Part shown: piece by piece, positions 17,407 through 25,966 of the stretch
Numbering within the stretch: the first letter of the stretch is position 1
Layout: each line of letters starts with the position of its first letter
From: CAZLLE01 sp964560425
Lineage (GTDB): Bacteria; Campylobacterota; Campylobacteria; Campylobacterales; QNZT01
Assembly: GCA_964560425.1 (NCBI GenBank)
Contig: CAZLLE010000055.1
Coordinates: 1 to 50,628 of the forward strand
Direction: 5' to 3'
Length of the DNA stretch: 50,628 nucleotides
Notes under the pieces: generated by a model
The model's database searches: none
What the model saw: only the letters and a program-made list of their open reading frames with translations
Told to the model about the DNA's origin: nothing
Position numbers and translations under genes: made by a program

Positions 17407-17860
17407 TAGCCTCTTCTACTTTTTGTATTTGATCAGCAGATAGATAAACTACCACTCTTTGTAGCTCACCTTGATCTCTTCGCAAATCATCATAAACACC
17501 CTGCATCTCTATTTTCATATCTCTCTCAACAGGTGAACGCATAGATTTAAACTCTACTAATTCACCATTTTTGTAGACACCAGATATCTCAGCAAATACC
17601 CAATAATAGCCACCATCTTTTCTCAAATTTTTGACATATCCATCCCATGTTTTACCATCTTTGATAGTCTGCCACAAATCAGAAAACACAGATGAAGGCA
17701 TATCAGGATGACGAACAATATTATGTGCTTTACCTACTAACTCATCTGCTTCATATCCAGAAATATCTGCAAAAGTATCATTTACATAAGTAATAACACC
17801 ATTAAGATCAGTTCTTGAAATAATTAGTTCATTTTCATGGACTTGTATCTCTATAAACAT
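17399..17860 (-). CDS. PAS-domain sensor protein, CetB/Aer-like
   Basis: A 153-residue single PAS domain of the Aer type: TDLNGVITYVNDTFADISGYEADELVG followed by KAHNIVRHPDMPSSVF, and GYVKNLRKDGGYYWVFAEISGV. In Campylobacter the comparable CetB binds FAD and works with a membrane receptor (CetA) in energy taxis. No receptor gene is adjacent here, so the partner would have to be elsewhere. Being just downstream of the nap operon, it may report on respiratory redox state. Its ATG lacks a good ribosome site; a well-placed AGGAG precedes another in-frame ATG (17878) whose fourth codon is TAA. It overlaps the end of the convergent gene by 8 bp. Confidence 0.8.
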   Translation of the reverse strand: MFIEIQVHENELIISRTDLNGVITYVNDTFADISGYEADELVGKAHNIVRHPDMPSSVFSDLWQTIKDGKTWDGYVKNLRKDGGYYWVFAEISGVYKNGELVEFKSMRSPVERDMKIEMQGVYDDLRRDQGELQRVVVYLSADQIQKVEEAIS

Positions 17861-17887
17861 ATCAAATTAAGTATCCATTTTTAGCTC

Positions 17888-18241
17888 CTAAAACATTTTC
17901 TTTTTCAAATCACCATTATAGACAATATCTTCAGCTCGAAGTGTATCATCATTTAACATAGGAGGAACAGGATCAGCATCTTCTAACTTTTTGATCTCAG
18001 CATCTAGCTCATCTTCACTATAACTCATCATCATATCAGCTGCAATTACATGTTGAACACTTTGTACAATTTTAAGATTTCTAATCTCATCATCTACACT
18101 TTCACCCTCAACTGTTACAATAATTTTTCCAAGATCTTTGTCATGAAAATGATAATCACAAAACTCTGCATTTTGTAAAACTTCCAACACTTCGTCCACA
18201 TATTTAGGCAAAACCTGTACTACAATACTTGATATATTCAT
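17888..18241 (-). CDS. napD: NapD, chaperone for periplasmic nitrate reductase maturation
   Basis: Cytoplasmic chaperone that binds the NapA twin-arginine signal peptide. 117 residues from ATG 18241 (GGAG 6 nt upstream, inside the end of napL). The start MNISSIVVQVLPKYVDEVLEVL and the later GKIIVTVEG are the ferredoxin-like fold of NapD. The C-terminal extension of about 35 acidic residues is somewhat longer than in E. coli NapD (87 aa) but usual in this phylum. Last gene of the nap operon. Confidence 0.88.
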   Translation of the reverse strand: MNISSIVVQVLPKYVDEVLEVLQNAEFCDYHFHDKDLGKIIVTVEGESVDDEIRNLKIVQSVQHVIAADMMMSYSEDELDAEIKKLEDADPVPPMLNDDTLRAEDIVYNGDLKKKMF

Positions 18242-19188
18242 TTTAAACTCCATTTCATTATATATTTATCATCACTTCCAGAATATAGTGTATCTTTATC
18301 ATAGAAAATAATACTATTTAATGTACTTTTCTGACCTTTTAGATCATAAACTTTTGAATTTGTATTCAAATTAAAGATAGCTATTTCATTATCCATACCA
18401 AAAGCAAATGCAACTAGTGAAGCATCAGCACTTAGCCCTGTCGCATAGATCAAAAATGGAGCATTAAAGGTTTTAATACCACCATTTTTCAAATCATATA
18501 CAGCACCAATCCGATCTTGACCAGCTGCTGAAACTTTAGAGTTTTTAAAATCTACTTTAAAAACATTATCTTTATTTCCACCTTCAACCACCTTAATAGT
18601 TTTTCCACTTTTTACATCTACAAGATAATTGATACCTGATTCACAACAAACTATAGCCTCTGTTTTATCTTCGTTGAGTGCAAAATCTGAAAATTTTGAC
18701 TGACTCAATTGATTGATATAGAGAGATTTTTTCTCTTTTAGATCATACAATACTACTTCATTACTCAAAAGTCCCAAGAATATATATCGCTCATCAATAA
18801 ACTTAGCCTTTTGCATAGTAAGTTTATCTTTTTTGGAAATTATTTTGGTTGTTACATTATTTTCATTGATATAGAGTTCTCTTGCACCCTCTTCTCCTTC
18901 TGAAAGTAAAAGTTTTTTATTCCCAACAATATCAACCGAATATACTTTTGGATTCATCAAATCACCCATAAAATCATGAATTTTTTTAAGTTGAACTGTT
19001 TCTACTATTTTTTCAGCCTTGAGATCATATACCTCTAATGTACCCTCATCGGTACCAACATATAACATATCATCAACAATTTTCATATCCATGACACTGC
19101 CACCCATCTCTATCTCTTTTTGGGGTGTAACACTACTAGCCATCAAAATATTAATAAACAAAATAGAAAACAGAAATAATTTCATCAT
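18238..19188 (-). CDS. napL: NapL, periplasmic WD40-like protein of the nap operon
   Basis: About 316 residues from ATG 19188, which overlaps the napF stop (ATGA) and has GAGGAG upstream. A Sec signal peptide (MMKLFLFSILFINILMASS) precedes repeated beta-propeller blades (DMLYVGTDEGTLEVYDL, FIFLGLLSNEVVLYDL-like and TLYSGSDDKYIMKWSLK at the end). NapL occurs only in the napAGHBFLD operons of Epsilonproteobacteria. Its role is not settled; loss in Wolinella has been reported to have only mild effects. The longer frame extending into napF is not used. Confidence 0.85.
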   Translation of the reverse strand: MMKLFLFSILFINILMASSVTPQKEIEMGGSVMDMKIVDDMLYVGTDEGTLEVYDLKAEKIVETVQLKKIHDFMGDLMNPKVYSVDIVGNKKLLLSEGEEGARELYINENNVTTKIISKKDKLTMQKAKFIDERYIFLGLLSNEVVLYDLKEKKSLYINQLSQSKFSDFALNEDKTEAIVCCESGINYLVDVKSGKTIKVVEGGNKDNVFKVDFKNSKVSAAGQDRIGAVYDLKNGGIKTFNAPFLIYATGLSADASLVAFAFGMDNEIAIFNLNTNSKVYDLKGQKSTLNSIIFYDKDTLYSGSDDKYIMKWSLK

Positions 19189-19700
19189 GAAGACTCCTCT
19201 CTTATAGATATCGCAGAGATTGCAAGAGATGGACAAACACCTATACAAAATCCACAATTTGTACAATTATCATAATTTATTTCAGGTCTAAACATACCCA
19301 AAAATTTAATAGCTCTATCATAACATACATCAGAGCATGAAGAGCAGATTACATTTTGCCAAGCAACACACTTTGCCATATCTAATGTAATACCTGCACT
19401 TATTCGTATAGGCTCTTCTTCTAATACAAGTACACCTCTTTCACATTTTTTGGCACATTCATCACAATAGGTACAACCTCTCTTAGAAAAGTCTAAGTAG
19501 ACGCTACCATCATCTAATACTTTAATAATCTCTTCATCACAAACAGCGATACATGGCTTATCTTCACATACCACACACTCTTTCTGGAAAAGAGACTTAT
19601 CTTTATTATAAGGTAGTCTAATTGGATCAAATAATTCCTCTTCATTCCCGATAAAAGGGGTGGAGAAGGATTTAAAAAATCCTCTCCTTTGGTGATCCAT
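19185..19700 (-). CDS. napF: NapF, cytoplasmic iron-sulfur protein
   Basis: Ferredoxin-type protein thought to assist NapA iron-sulfur cluster assembly. The 171 residues hold three or four cysteine clusters (CVVCEDKPCIAVC, CTYCDECAKKC, CSSCSDVC, CTNCGFCIGVC). No signal peptide. The start follows napB's stop immediately, and its stop overlaps the napL start. Confidence 0.92.
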   Translation of the reverse strand: MDHQRRGFFKSFSTPFIGNEEELFDPIRLPYNKDKSLFQKECVVCEDKPCIAVCDEEIIKVLDDGSVYLDFSKRGCTYCDECAKKCERGVLVLEEEPIRISAGITLDMAKCVAWQNVICSSCSDVCYDRAIKFLGMFRPEINYDNCTNCGFCIGVCPSLAISAISIREESS

Positions 19701-20321
19701 TTATTGAACACCTTCATTGATAACATCAATGAGATTTGATTTGCTACTACCATCTTTTGTTGTAAATTCTGGTGTAAATGTATTTTTTACAAGTGGTTCT
19801 TGTGTAGATTGAGGAGCATGACATTGCGAACAGTTAAATCTACCATTATAAAGGTGATTAAGTTTTTTTACTTTTGCAAGTTTAATATCACTAGTATTTC
19901 CTAGATCTTTACCAACAACTTTACCCTCTTTTACAACATTATTACCACTCATTTTTGTATCTGGTCTATAATTTGTAAAGTGAGAAGGTGGAATTGGTGT
20001 AGCTTTCACACTTGGTGCAATCTCTGGCATATGACATCCAAGACATGCATTGTTTCCAACTTTAATTGGAAGCATTCCTTCTACATCATGAGGAATCATT
20101 GGTGGTGCATTCTCAAATGCTCTATCAAATTTCTTTGATGTCCCTGCTGCTGCTGTACCATATTTGGTAGCTTCACCAGCTGTCTCTGCTGCTTCTGTAT
20201 AAAGATTTGTCTTTCTAAGACCTAGTGACTCTTCGCTCACTGTTCCTGCACTTGAAGCACAACCAACAACAACAATCGCTGCCAATGATAGTAAGCTAAC
20301 CCATGATTTTTTTAATTTCAT
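19701..20321 (-). CDS. napB: NapB, diheme cytochrome c subunit of periplasmic nitrate reductase
   Basis: Electron-transfer subunit passing electrons to NapA in the periplasm. The 206 residues carry two heme motifs, CLGCH (93-97) and CSQCH (164-168), with the conserved spacing and nearby distal histidines (HFTNY, LNHLYNG). The N terminus MKLKKSWVSLLSLAAIVVVGCASS is a signal peptide with a lipobox-like VVGC, so it could be lipid-anchored. It lies between napH and napF with almost no spacing. Confidence 0.94.
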   Translation of the reverse strand: MKLKKSWVSLLSLAAIVVVGCASSAGTVSEESLGLRKTNLYTEAAETAGEATKYGTAAAGTSKKFDRAFENAPPMIPHDVEGMLPIKVGNNACLGCHMPEIAPSVKATPIPPSHFTNYRPDTKMSGNNVVKEGKVVGKDLGNTSDIKLAKVKKLNHLYNGRFNCSQCHAPQSTQEPLVKNTFTPEFTTKDGSSKSNLIDVINEGVQ

Positions 20322-20323
20322 TG

Positions 20324-21136
20324 TTACTCTCCTTTATTTTTATCTTTTATATTTATAATACTGAATCCAAGTGCATCATCATCACATACTTCAATACATC
20401 GCCCACAATTCGTACACTCAGCATCTAATACTTTTATACTTTTTTTACCAATCATGTGTAAAACCTGACTCTCAGGACAGACATCTTTACACTTCATACA
20501 AAGTGTACAATTTGGTTGATTATGCAATACACTCAAAGGAGCATATTTACCTACCAAACTATAAAATCCACCAAGAGGACAAATATGTCCACACCAAGCA
20601 TTTTTCATAACAAATAGATCAAGAAAGAAGATGACAATGACAATAGCCATACTCATACCCATTCCAAACACAACACCACGGTTTAGAATAGTAATAGGTG
20701 AAATAAATTCAAATGCAGCAACACCAGTAATAAAAGAGACAATTAGTGTCAATCCTAATACCCAATATCTTACATTTCTACTTACCCAAACTTTTCTCTC
20801 TATCTTGTCAAGATACAACTTTCTTCTCAACCAATTTGCAAGATCTGTCACCATATTAATAGGACAAACCCAACTACAAAATGCTCTTCCTCCAATAACT
20901 CCATAAAAAAGAACAATTAAGAGTGCTCCGACTAATACATCAGCACCCAAAACTGCACCAGCACTAAACATTTGAAGAACAGCAAAAGGATCAGATAGTG
21001 GCATAAACCCCATAAAGGTAGATGAGCTCAGCGTTCCAGAAAGCATTTTCCAACCATACGCATTTGCACCAAAATACAAAAATAGTATTAAAATCTGAAC
21101 AGATCGTCTTGCAATCAGAAATCTATATTTACTCAT
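20324..21136 (-). CDS. napH: NapH, membrane ferredoxin of the quinol dehydrogenase
   Basis: With NapG, oxidises menaquinol and passes electrons toward NapB/NapA. About 270 residues with four membrane helices, the CSWVCPIN and CGHICPLGG cytoplasmic cysteine motifs, and two C-terminal [4Fe-4S] motifs (CTLCMKCKDVC and CTNCGRCIEVC). ATG 21136 has AAGGA 6 nt upstream and overlaps the napG stop; the longer start at 21151 lacks such a site. Confidence 0.93.
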   Translation of the reverse strand: MSKYRFLIARRSVQILILFLYFGANAYGWKMLSGTLSSSTFMGFMPLSDPFAVLQMFSAGAVLGADVLVGALLIVLFYGVIGGRAFCSWVCPINMVTDLANWLRRKLYLDKIERKVWVSRNVRYWVLGLTLIVSFITGVAAFEFISPITILNRGVVFGMGMSMAIVIVIFFLDLFVMKNAWCGHICPLGGFYSLVGKYAPLSVLHNQPNCTLCMKCKDVCPESQVLHMIGKKSIKVLDAECTNCGRCIEVCDDDALGFSIINIKDKNKGE

Positions 21137-22004
21137 AAGAGATTCCTTCATTTAGATAATCAGCAGGTTTTTTACTACTTCTCTCATCGTGCGTAGTTGT
21201 ATCAGTTGAAACACCTTCTAGTCTCTTCTCATCTTTTTCATCCCATCCTTTGATGTAATGATCACCTACTTCACCTTGTGCTACTTTATTTGGCAACACA
21301 TAAATTGCTGGTTTCTTTGTAATACAAGCATATTCACACAAACCACATCCCGTACATACATCACTATGAACTACAGGAGTAAGGTAAGCATGTTTGCCCG
21401 TTCTTGCATTTCTACGATACTCTAAAGTAATCGCTTCATCCAAAAGAGGACAAGCTCTATGACAAGCATCACATTGAATACCCCAAAATGCTACACAAGA
21501 CTCTTCATCTACAACTGCAAGTCCCATTTTTGCTTTATTAATATCAAGTTCTCTTTCGTTAGAACCATCATCTTTTATAAAAGAGACTAATCCTTCATCC
21601 AAAGCACCTGTAGGACATACAGGCACACATGGAATATCTGTACACATGTAGCAAGGGATATCTCTTGGCGTAAAAAATGGTGTACCAACTGGTAAACTAT
21701 CTCCTGGGCGTGCCATCTGTAGTGTTGACTTTTGGTGTGTCCGATCAGGATTTGAATCTCTGTTTTTACAGGCTTCAGCACACTGTCCACACTTGATACA
21801 CATTTTTAAAAAGTCATCTTCAGGTACAGCCCCAGGAGGTCTTAGAATAAGTGGAGCAGCTTTTGCTTCTTCTACATATCCAGTCCAAACGAGTCCACCC
21901 AAAGCAGTGATTCCGACACTTTGTGCCATCAAAGAGATAAATCTTCTTCTCTCACTTATTTGTACTTTTTTTGACTTTTTAACTTTCGATTCGTGATTGC
22001 TCAA
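21129..22004 (-). CDS. napG: NapG, periplasmic iron-sulfur protein of the quinol dehydrogenase
   Basis: Periplasmic partner of NapH. The 291 residues have a twin-arginine signal (SERRRFISLMAQ, cleaved near EEAKA) and four [4Fe-4S] cysteine clusters (CIKCGQCAEAC, CYMCTDIPCVPVC, CDACHRAC, CTGCGLCEYAC). The length and cluster pattern match NapG/NosG/MauM-type ferredoxins. It is separated from napA by 67 bp containing a perfect 22-bp palindrome. Confidence 0.94.
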   Translation of the reverse strand: MSNHESKVKKSKKVQISERRRFISLMAQSVGITALGGLVWTGYVEEAKAAPLILRPPGAVPEDDFLKMCIKCGQCAEACKNRDSNPDRTHQKSTLQMARPGDSLPVGTPFFTPRDIPCYMCTDIPCVPVCPTGALDEGLVSFIKDDGSNERELDINKAKMGLAVVDEESCVAFWGIQCDACHRACPLLDEAITLEYRRNARTGKHAYLTPVVHSDVCTGCGLCEYACITKKPAIYVLPNKVAQGEVGDHYIKGWDEKDEKRLEGVSTDTTTHDERSSKKPADYLNEGISYE

Positions 22005-22037
22005 AACAATCCTTCCTTCAATCTAATTTATTCTTTA

Positions 22038-22059
22038 TGTGAGAGCTTAAGCTCTCACA
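22038..22059. repeat. Perfect 22-bp palindrome between napA and napG
   Basis: Each half reads TGTGAGAGCTT and its exact complement follows with no loop, centred on TTAA. In the nap mRNA it would form a stable hairpin just after the napA stop (22072). It has no T run, so it is more likely an mRNA-stability or partial read-through element than a terminator. Confidence 0.6.
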
Positions 22060-22071
22060 CTGTTAATACTA

Positions 22072-24906
22072 TTAAGCTTTGTAAATTTTTACAGCACACT
22101 TTTTATAATCTGTCTGTTTTGACATTGGACATGTCGCATCAAGACAAACTTTATTGATAAATACTTTTTCATCAAACCATGGAACAAATACAAGACCTTC
22201 TGGTGTTCTATTTCTACCTCTAGTCTCAACTCTAGCTTTTACTTTACCTCTTCTACTCTCAACCCATGCCAATTGACCTTGTTTAAGACCCAATTTTTTA
22301 GCATTATTTGGATGCATATAACATAAAGCTTCAGGAACCGCACGATACAGCTCAGGAACTCTCATAGTCATAGTACCACTATGCCAATGCTCAAGAACAC
22401 GACCAGTACATAACCAAATTGGATATTTACTATCTGGCATCTCTGGAGGATCCATATAAGGTCTAGCAAAAATTTTCGCTTTATCTTTAAGTGCTTTTTT
22501 ACCTAATGATTTATCAGGACCAGTTAAACTACCTTGTAGAAGGTTTTTAGCTAGTGGACCATAGAACGCATGAGTACTACCATTACCTGATTTTTTAACA
22601 GCTTTAGCAGCATATGGATCATATTTTACATTAAATCTCCATTGTGTCTCTTTACCATCAACAACTGGCCATTTAAGTCCTCTAACTTTATGATAAACTT
22701 CAAAAGGAGCAAGATCATGTCCATGTCCTCTACCAAAGCTAGCATACTCTTCAAATAGGTACTCATGAATCATGAAACCATAACCTTTAAAGACTTTACC
22801 ATCACTACCTTTAACATTTCTGCTATCACCAAGTACTTCAGAGTTATCATAACCTTGTTGAGGAAATGCAGAAGTATTTACTTTATATGATTTTGCTCTA
22901 TCATTTGCAAAAAGGATATCATACATAGTTGTATTTTCATTATAACCCATCGCTTTTGCTTTAGCAATTACATCTGGAAGTTTTTTAGGAGATCCATCTT
23001 TATTTTTACCTCTTAGTGGCCATGAACCCCAAAGATCTTTAACTGTAAATCTTTTTGAAAGCTCAACCCATTGCCAAGTATCACTCATAGCATCACCTAC
23101 AGGAAGTACTTGTTGTCTCCAATGCTGAGTTCTTCTCTCTGCATTTCCATAAGCACCCCATTTCTCATAAATCATTGCTGAAGGGAGAATAAGATCAGAA
23201 ACTTTTGCACTAATACCTGGATATCCATCAGAAGTTACGATGAAGTTATCCATCTCTCTTGCTGCTTTGATCCAGTGATTTGCACTAGCAGAATCTTGAT
23301 AAGCATTACATACATTTACCCAAGCAAATTTAACAACACCATCTTCAATATCTCTATGGATTTTCATGATATGTTGATTTCCAACTGGATTTAGAGTTCC
23401 CTCTGGAATCTGCCATTTATTTTCAGTTATTTTTCTATGTTTAGGATTTTTAACCATCATATCAGCAGGAAGTCTATGACAGAATGTTCCTACCTCTCTA
23501 GCTGTACCACAAGCTGAAGGTTGACCAGTCAGTGAGAATGCACCATTTCCTGGTAATGCTTGTTTATTTAGCATAAAGTGAACATTGTATGAAAGAGTAT
23601 TTACCCAAGTACCACGAGTATGTTGATTCATACCCATTGTCCAGAAAGATACTACTTTTCTACCTTTTTCTATATATAGAGCAGCTAAAGCTTGTAGTTT
23701 TTTCTTGAAACTCTCAATAGACTCATTTGGATCACCTTTAGCAATTTTTGCTACATAATCTAATGTATAAGGTGCTAAAGCTTTTTTGTACTCTTCAAAA
23801 GAGATATGCCAGTGTTTTAAACCTGCTGGTTTATTTACCATTTTATCTCCAGCTTTATGTCCATAAGGAGCAAGTGCAGGAGCCTCTTTTTCAGAGATAA
23901 CTTTTACCATCTCTTTAGAGATTGTTTCCATCTCAGCAGCAGTATATTTACCATCTTTGATTGATTTCTCATTAGATCGTCTCATACCATAACCCATATT
24001 TACAGGGCTAGCACAGAAAACAATATTTTTCTTCAAGAAATCCCAGTCAATTACTTCTGGGTGATTATATACAATCTCTCTAGCAATATAGTTCCAAAGA
24101 GCAAGATCAGTTGAAGGTGAGAAAATAATCTCAATATCAGCAAGATCAGAAGTTCTATGTGTATAAGTAGAGATATTTACAACTTTTACACGATCTGGAT
24201 CAGAAAGTTTTCTATCTGTTACACGAGACCATAGGATCGGGTGCATCTCAGCCATATTTGAACCCCAAGATACAACAGTATCAGTAAGCTCAATATCATC
24301 ATAACAACCTGATGGCTCATCAATACCATATGTTTGATAAACACCAACAACCGCAGATGCCATACAGTGACGAGCATTTGGATCGATCGCATTTGATCTA
24401 AATCCACCTTTCATCATCTTTTGGGCAGCGTAACCTTCCATAACCGTATATTGCCCAGAAGCAAATACACCAACACCCTCTGGACCACTTGCCTTAAGTG
24501 CTTTTTTGATGTGAACTTCCATCTCATCAAAAGCTCTTTTCCAGCTAACTGGTGCAAATTTTCCATGTTTATCAAATTTTCCATCCGCTCCAACTCTTAA
24601 AAGCGGTTGAGTAAGTCTATCTTCACCGTACATGATCTTAGCATTAAAGTAACCCTTAATACAGTTAAGACCCCTATTTACTGGAGCAGCCGGATCACCT
24701 TTTACAGCAACAATTTTGCCCCCCTTAGTAGCCAACATGATACCACACCCAGTACCACAAAATCTACAAGCAGCCTTATCCCATCTCCACTCTTTTTGAG
24801 TAGCACTTGCCGCAGCCTCAGCATCTTGTGGAATGGATATACCAACAGCAGCAGCCGCAGACGCAGCAGCAGTCGTCTTCAAAAACTCTCTTCTTGAAAT
24901 TGACAT
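22072..24906 (-). CDS. napA: NapA, molybdenum catalytic subunit of periplasmic nitrate reductase
   Basis: Reduces nitrate to nitrite in the periplasm using Mo-bis-MGD. The 944 residues begin with a twin-arginine signal (SRREFLK) followed by an Ala-rich hydrophobic stretch. A [4Fe-4S] cluster is bound by Cys47, Cys50, Cys54 and Cys82, and the likely Mo ligand is Cys181 (NARHCMASAV). The length (about 930-950) is typical for Epsilonproteobacteria, longer than E. coli NapA (828). It is first in the operon napA-G-H-B-F-L-D, the arrangement typical of this phylum. The ATG is preceded by AAGGAGGACAG, and its promoter carries an FNR-type site (24979-24992). Confidence 0.97.
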   Translation of the reverse strand: MSISRREFLKTTAAASAAAAVGISIPQDAEAAASATQKEWRWDKAACRFCGTGCGIMLATKGGKIVAVKGDPAAPVNRGLNCIKGYFNAKIMYGEDRLTQPLLRVGADGKFDKHGKFAPVSWKRAFDEMEVHIKKALKASGPEGVGVFASGQYTVMEGYAAQKMMKGGFRSNAIDPNARHCMASAVVGVYQTYGIDEPSGCYDDIELTDTVVSWGSNMAEMHPILWSRVTDRKLSDPDRVKVVNISTYTHRTSDLADIEIIFSPSTDLALWNYIAREIVYNHPEVIDWDFLKKNIVFCASPVNMGYGMRRSNEKSIKDGKYTAAEMETISKEMVKVISEKEAPALAPYGHKAGDKMVNKPAGLKHWHISFEEYKKALAPYTLDYVAKIAKGDPNESIESFKKKLQALAALYIEKGRKVVSFWTMGMNQHTRGTWVNTLSYNVHFMLNKQALPGNGAFSLTGQPSACGTAREVGTFCHRLPADMMVKNPKHRKITENKWQIPEGTLNPVGNQHIMKIHRDIEDGVVKFAWVNVCNAYQDSASANHWIKAAREMDNFIVTSDGYPGISAKVSDLILPSAMIYEKWGAYGNAERRTQHWRQQVLPVGDAMSDTWQWVELSKRFTVKDLWGSWPLRGKNKDGSPKKLPDVIAKAKAMGYNENTTMYDILFANDRAKSYKVNTSAFPQQGYDNSEVLGDSRNVKGSDGKVFKGYGFMIHEYLFEEYASFGRGHGHDLAPFEVYHKVRGLKWPVVDGKETQWRFNVKYDPYAAKAVKKSGNGSTHAFYGPLAKNLLQGSLTGPDKSLGKKALKDKAKIFARPYMDPPEMPDSKYPIWLCTGRVLEHWHSGTMTMRVPELYRAVPEALCYMHPNNAKKLGLKQGQLAWVESRRGKVKARVETRGRNRTPEGLVFVPWFDEKVFINKVCLDATCPMSKQTDYKKCAVKIYKA

Positions 24907-24950
24907 CTGTCCTCCTTATGTACAATTTATCGCTAGTTCGCAATAGTACA

Positions 24951-24992
24951 ATTATATCGACATAAAATATAATTCTTGTTGATATTAGTCAA
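24951..24992 (-). promoter_or_regulatory. FNR/CRP-type activator site and -10 box of napA promoter
   Basis: On the minus strand, TTGACTAATATCAA (24992-24979) lies with its centre 32 bp upstream of the centre of TATAAT (24956-24951), the spacing of a class II FNR-activated promoter. The box centre is about 80 bp before the napA ATG. This is one of six such sites in the window. Confidence 0.75.
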
Positions 24993-25038
24993 GAAAATTT
25001 TAGATATTCAATAGTAGAGAGGTAAAACAAAATAGGAT

Positions 25039-25062
25039 AAAAACGGTCTTTAAACCGTTTTT
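25039..25062 (-). terminator. Terminator of the nirDL-fmdE operon
   Basis: On the minus strand AAAAACGGT (25062-25054) pairs with ACCGTTTTT (25047-25039), a 9-bp stem with a 6-nt loop ending in a T run. The left arm overlaps the last codons and stop of the FmdE-like gene. It insulates that operon from the nap promoter. Confidence 0.75.
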
Positions 25063-25658
25063 ACTTCGATAAGTCCGTTATAATTGGAGTAATTACATAA
25101 GATCTCTTCAACCCTTGACTGCCATAAAACACCAAACTCTTTTTTCTCTTGTGCTGTTGCTATTTGTTGCATAACCTTCTGCATTAGGGGTTGCATTTTT
25201 GGATCACCACCAACTACAGAGGGATTATAAAAAACATCTACACTTTGATTTGTATCTACTCTTGTAAATCTTGCATTTGATGATATAGAAGAGTCAAAGT
25301 TCATTAAAGAGTGCCTAGCAAATTTACCACCCAAACCTTTAAATCCACTCTTATCTGTAGCACCTGTAATATTAGAGATAACATTACCAATTACTCCAGC
25401 AACACCATCTTCCAATGACTCTTTGAACTCCACTTTAATATTACCACGAACGGGTAAAGTATCAGGATATAGGGCTTTTAGAGCCTTTAAGGTCATAAGA
25501 TATGCACCACCAACTGTTGGACAACTATGTCCTGCTGATTTTACAATCTGCATATATTTAAATCTTATTTCGCCCTTTTCGAAACTACCCAAAACTTCGG
25601 CTAATGGGTCATAAAGTGTAATTGTCTCTACCTTGTCATAAAATGGAGGATAATTCAT
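25050..25658 (-). CDS. FmdE-like protein
   Basis: 202 residues. The segment IVKSAGHSCPTVGGAYLMTLKALKALYP (about 38-65) matches the start of the FmdE family (named after formylmethanofuran dehydrogenase subunit E), where the GH-x-CP motif (here His44, Cys46) contributes to metal binding. No Fmd/Fwd enzyme is present nearby, so the family name should not be read as function. The C-terminal half has few conserved residues and no zinc ribbon. It is the last gene of an operon led by a NirDL-like gene; its ATG overlaps the stop of the DUF59 gene (TAATG). A role in cofactor or metal handling in nitrogen-oxide respiration is an inference from context. Confidence 0.65.
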   Translation of the reverse strand: MNYPPFYDKVETITLYDPLAEVLGSFEKGEIRFKYMQIVKSAGHSCPTVGGAYLMTLKALKALYPDTLPVRGNIKVEFKESLEDGVAGVIGNVISNITGATDKSGFKGLGGKFARHSLMNFDSSISSNARFTRVDTNQSVDVFYNPSVVGGDPKMQPLMQKVMQQIATAQEKKEFGVLWQSRVEEILCNYSNYNGLIEVKTV

Positions 25659-25963
25659 TATAATGCTCCCAATTTTTTCTTTACATCATCATTTGCCATA
25701 CTTGGATTCCAAGGTGGGTCAAATGTTAGAATAGCCTCTACACTCTTGACTCCCTCAACCTTCATTACAGCATCTTTTGTCCAATTCATAAGCATCTCAT
25801 GAAGAGGGCATGAAGGGGTAGATAGTGTCATAGTTACAACTACAGAGTTATCATCTTTGATCTCAACTCCATATATGAGTCCCATCTCTACAAGATTAAA
25901 TCCAACCTCTGGATCAATCACTGTACTAATTGCATCATAGATATCTTGTTCATTAAAAGCCAT
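25658..25963 (-). CDS. DUF59/MIP18-family (SufT-like) iron-sulfur assembly protein
   Basis: The 101 residues form one DUF59 domain: IYDAISTVIDPEVGFNLVEMGLIYGVEI and VTMTLSTPSCPLHEML with Cys52, ending VEAILTFDPPWNPSMA. Members (SufT, PaaD, MIP18) act in maturation of iron-sulfur proteins or as adaptors. It lies between the polytopic membrane protein and the FmdE-like gene in a tightly packed operon, so it probably helps mature a metal centre of a product of this operon or its regulon. Confidence 0.85.
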   Translation of the reverse strand: MAFNEQDIYDAISTVIDPEVGFNLVEMGLIYGVEIKDDNSVVVTMTLSTPSCPLHEMLMNWTKDAVMKVEGVKSVEAILTFDPPWNPSMANDDVKKKLGAL

Positions 25964-25966
25964 TTT

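Noticed and set aside
18238..19266. Long 342-residue version of NapL
   Set aside because: The extra N terminus reads through napF; ATG 19188 has GAGGAG upstream and directly begins a signal peptide.
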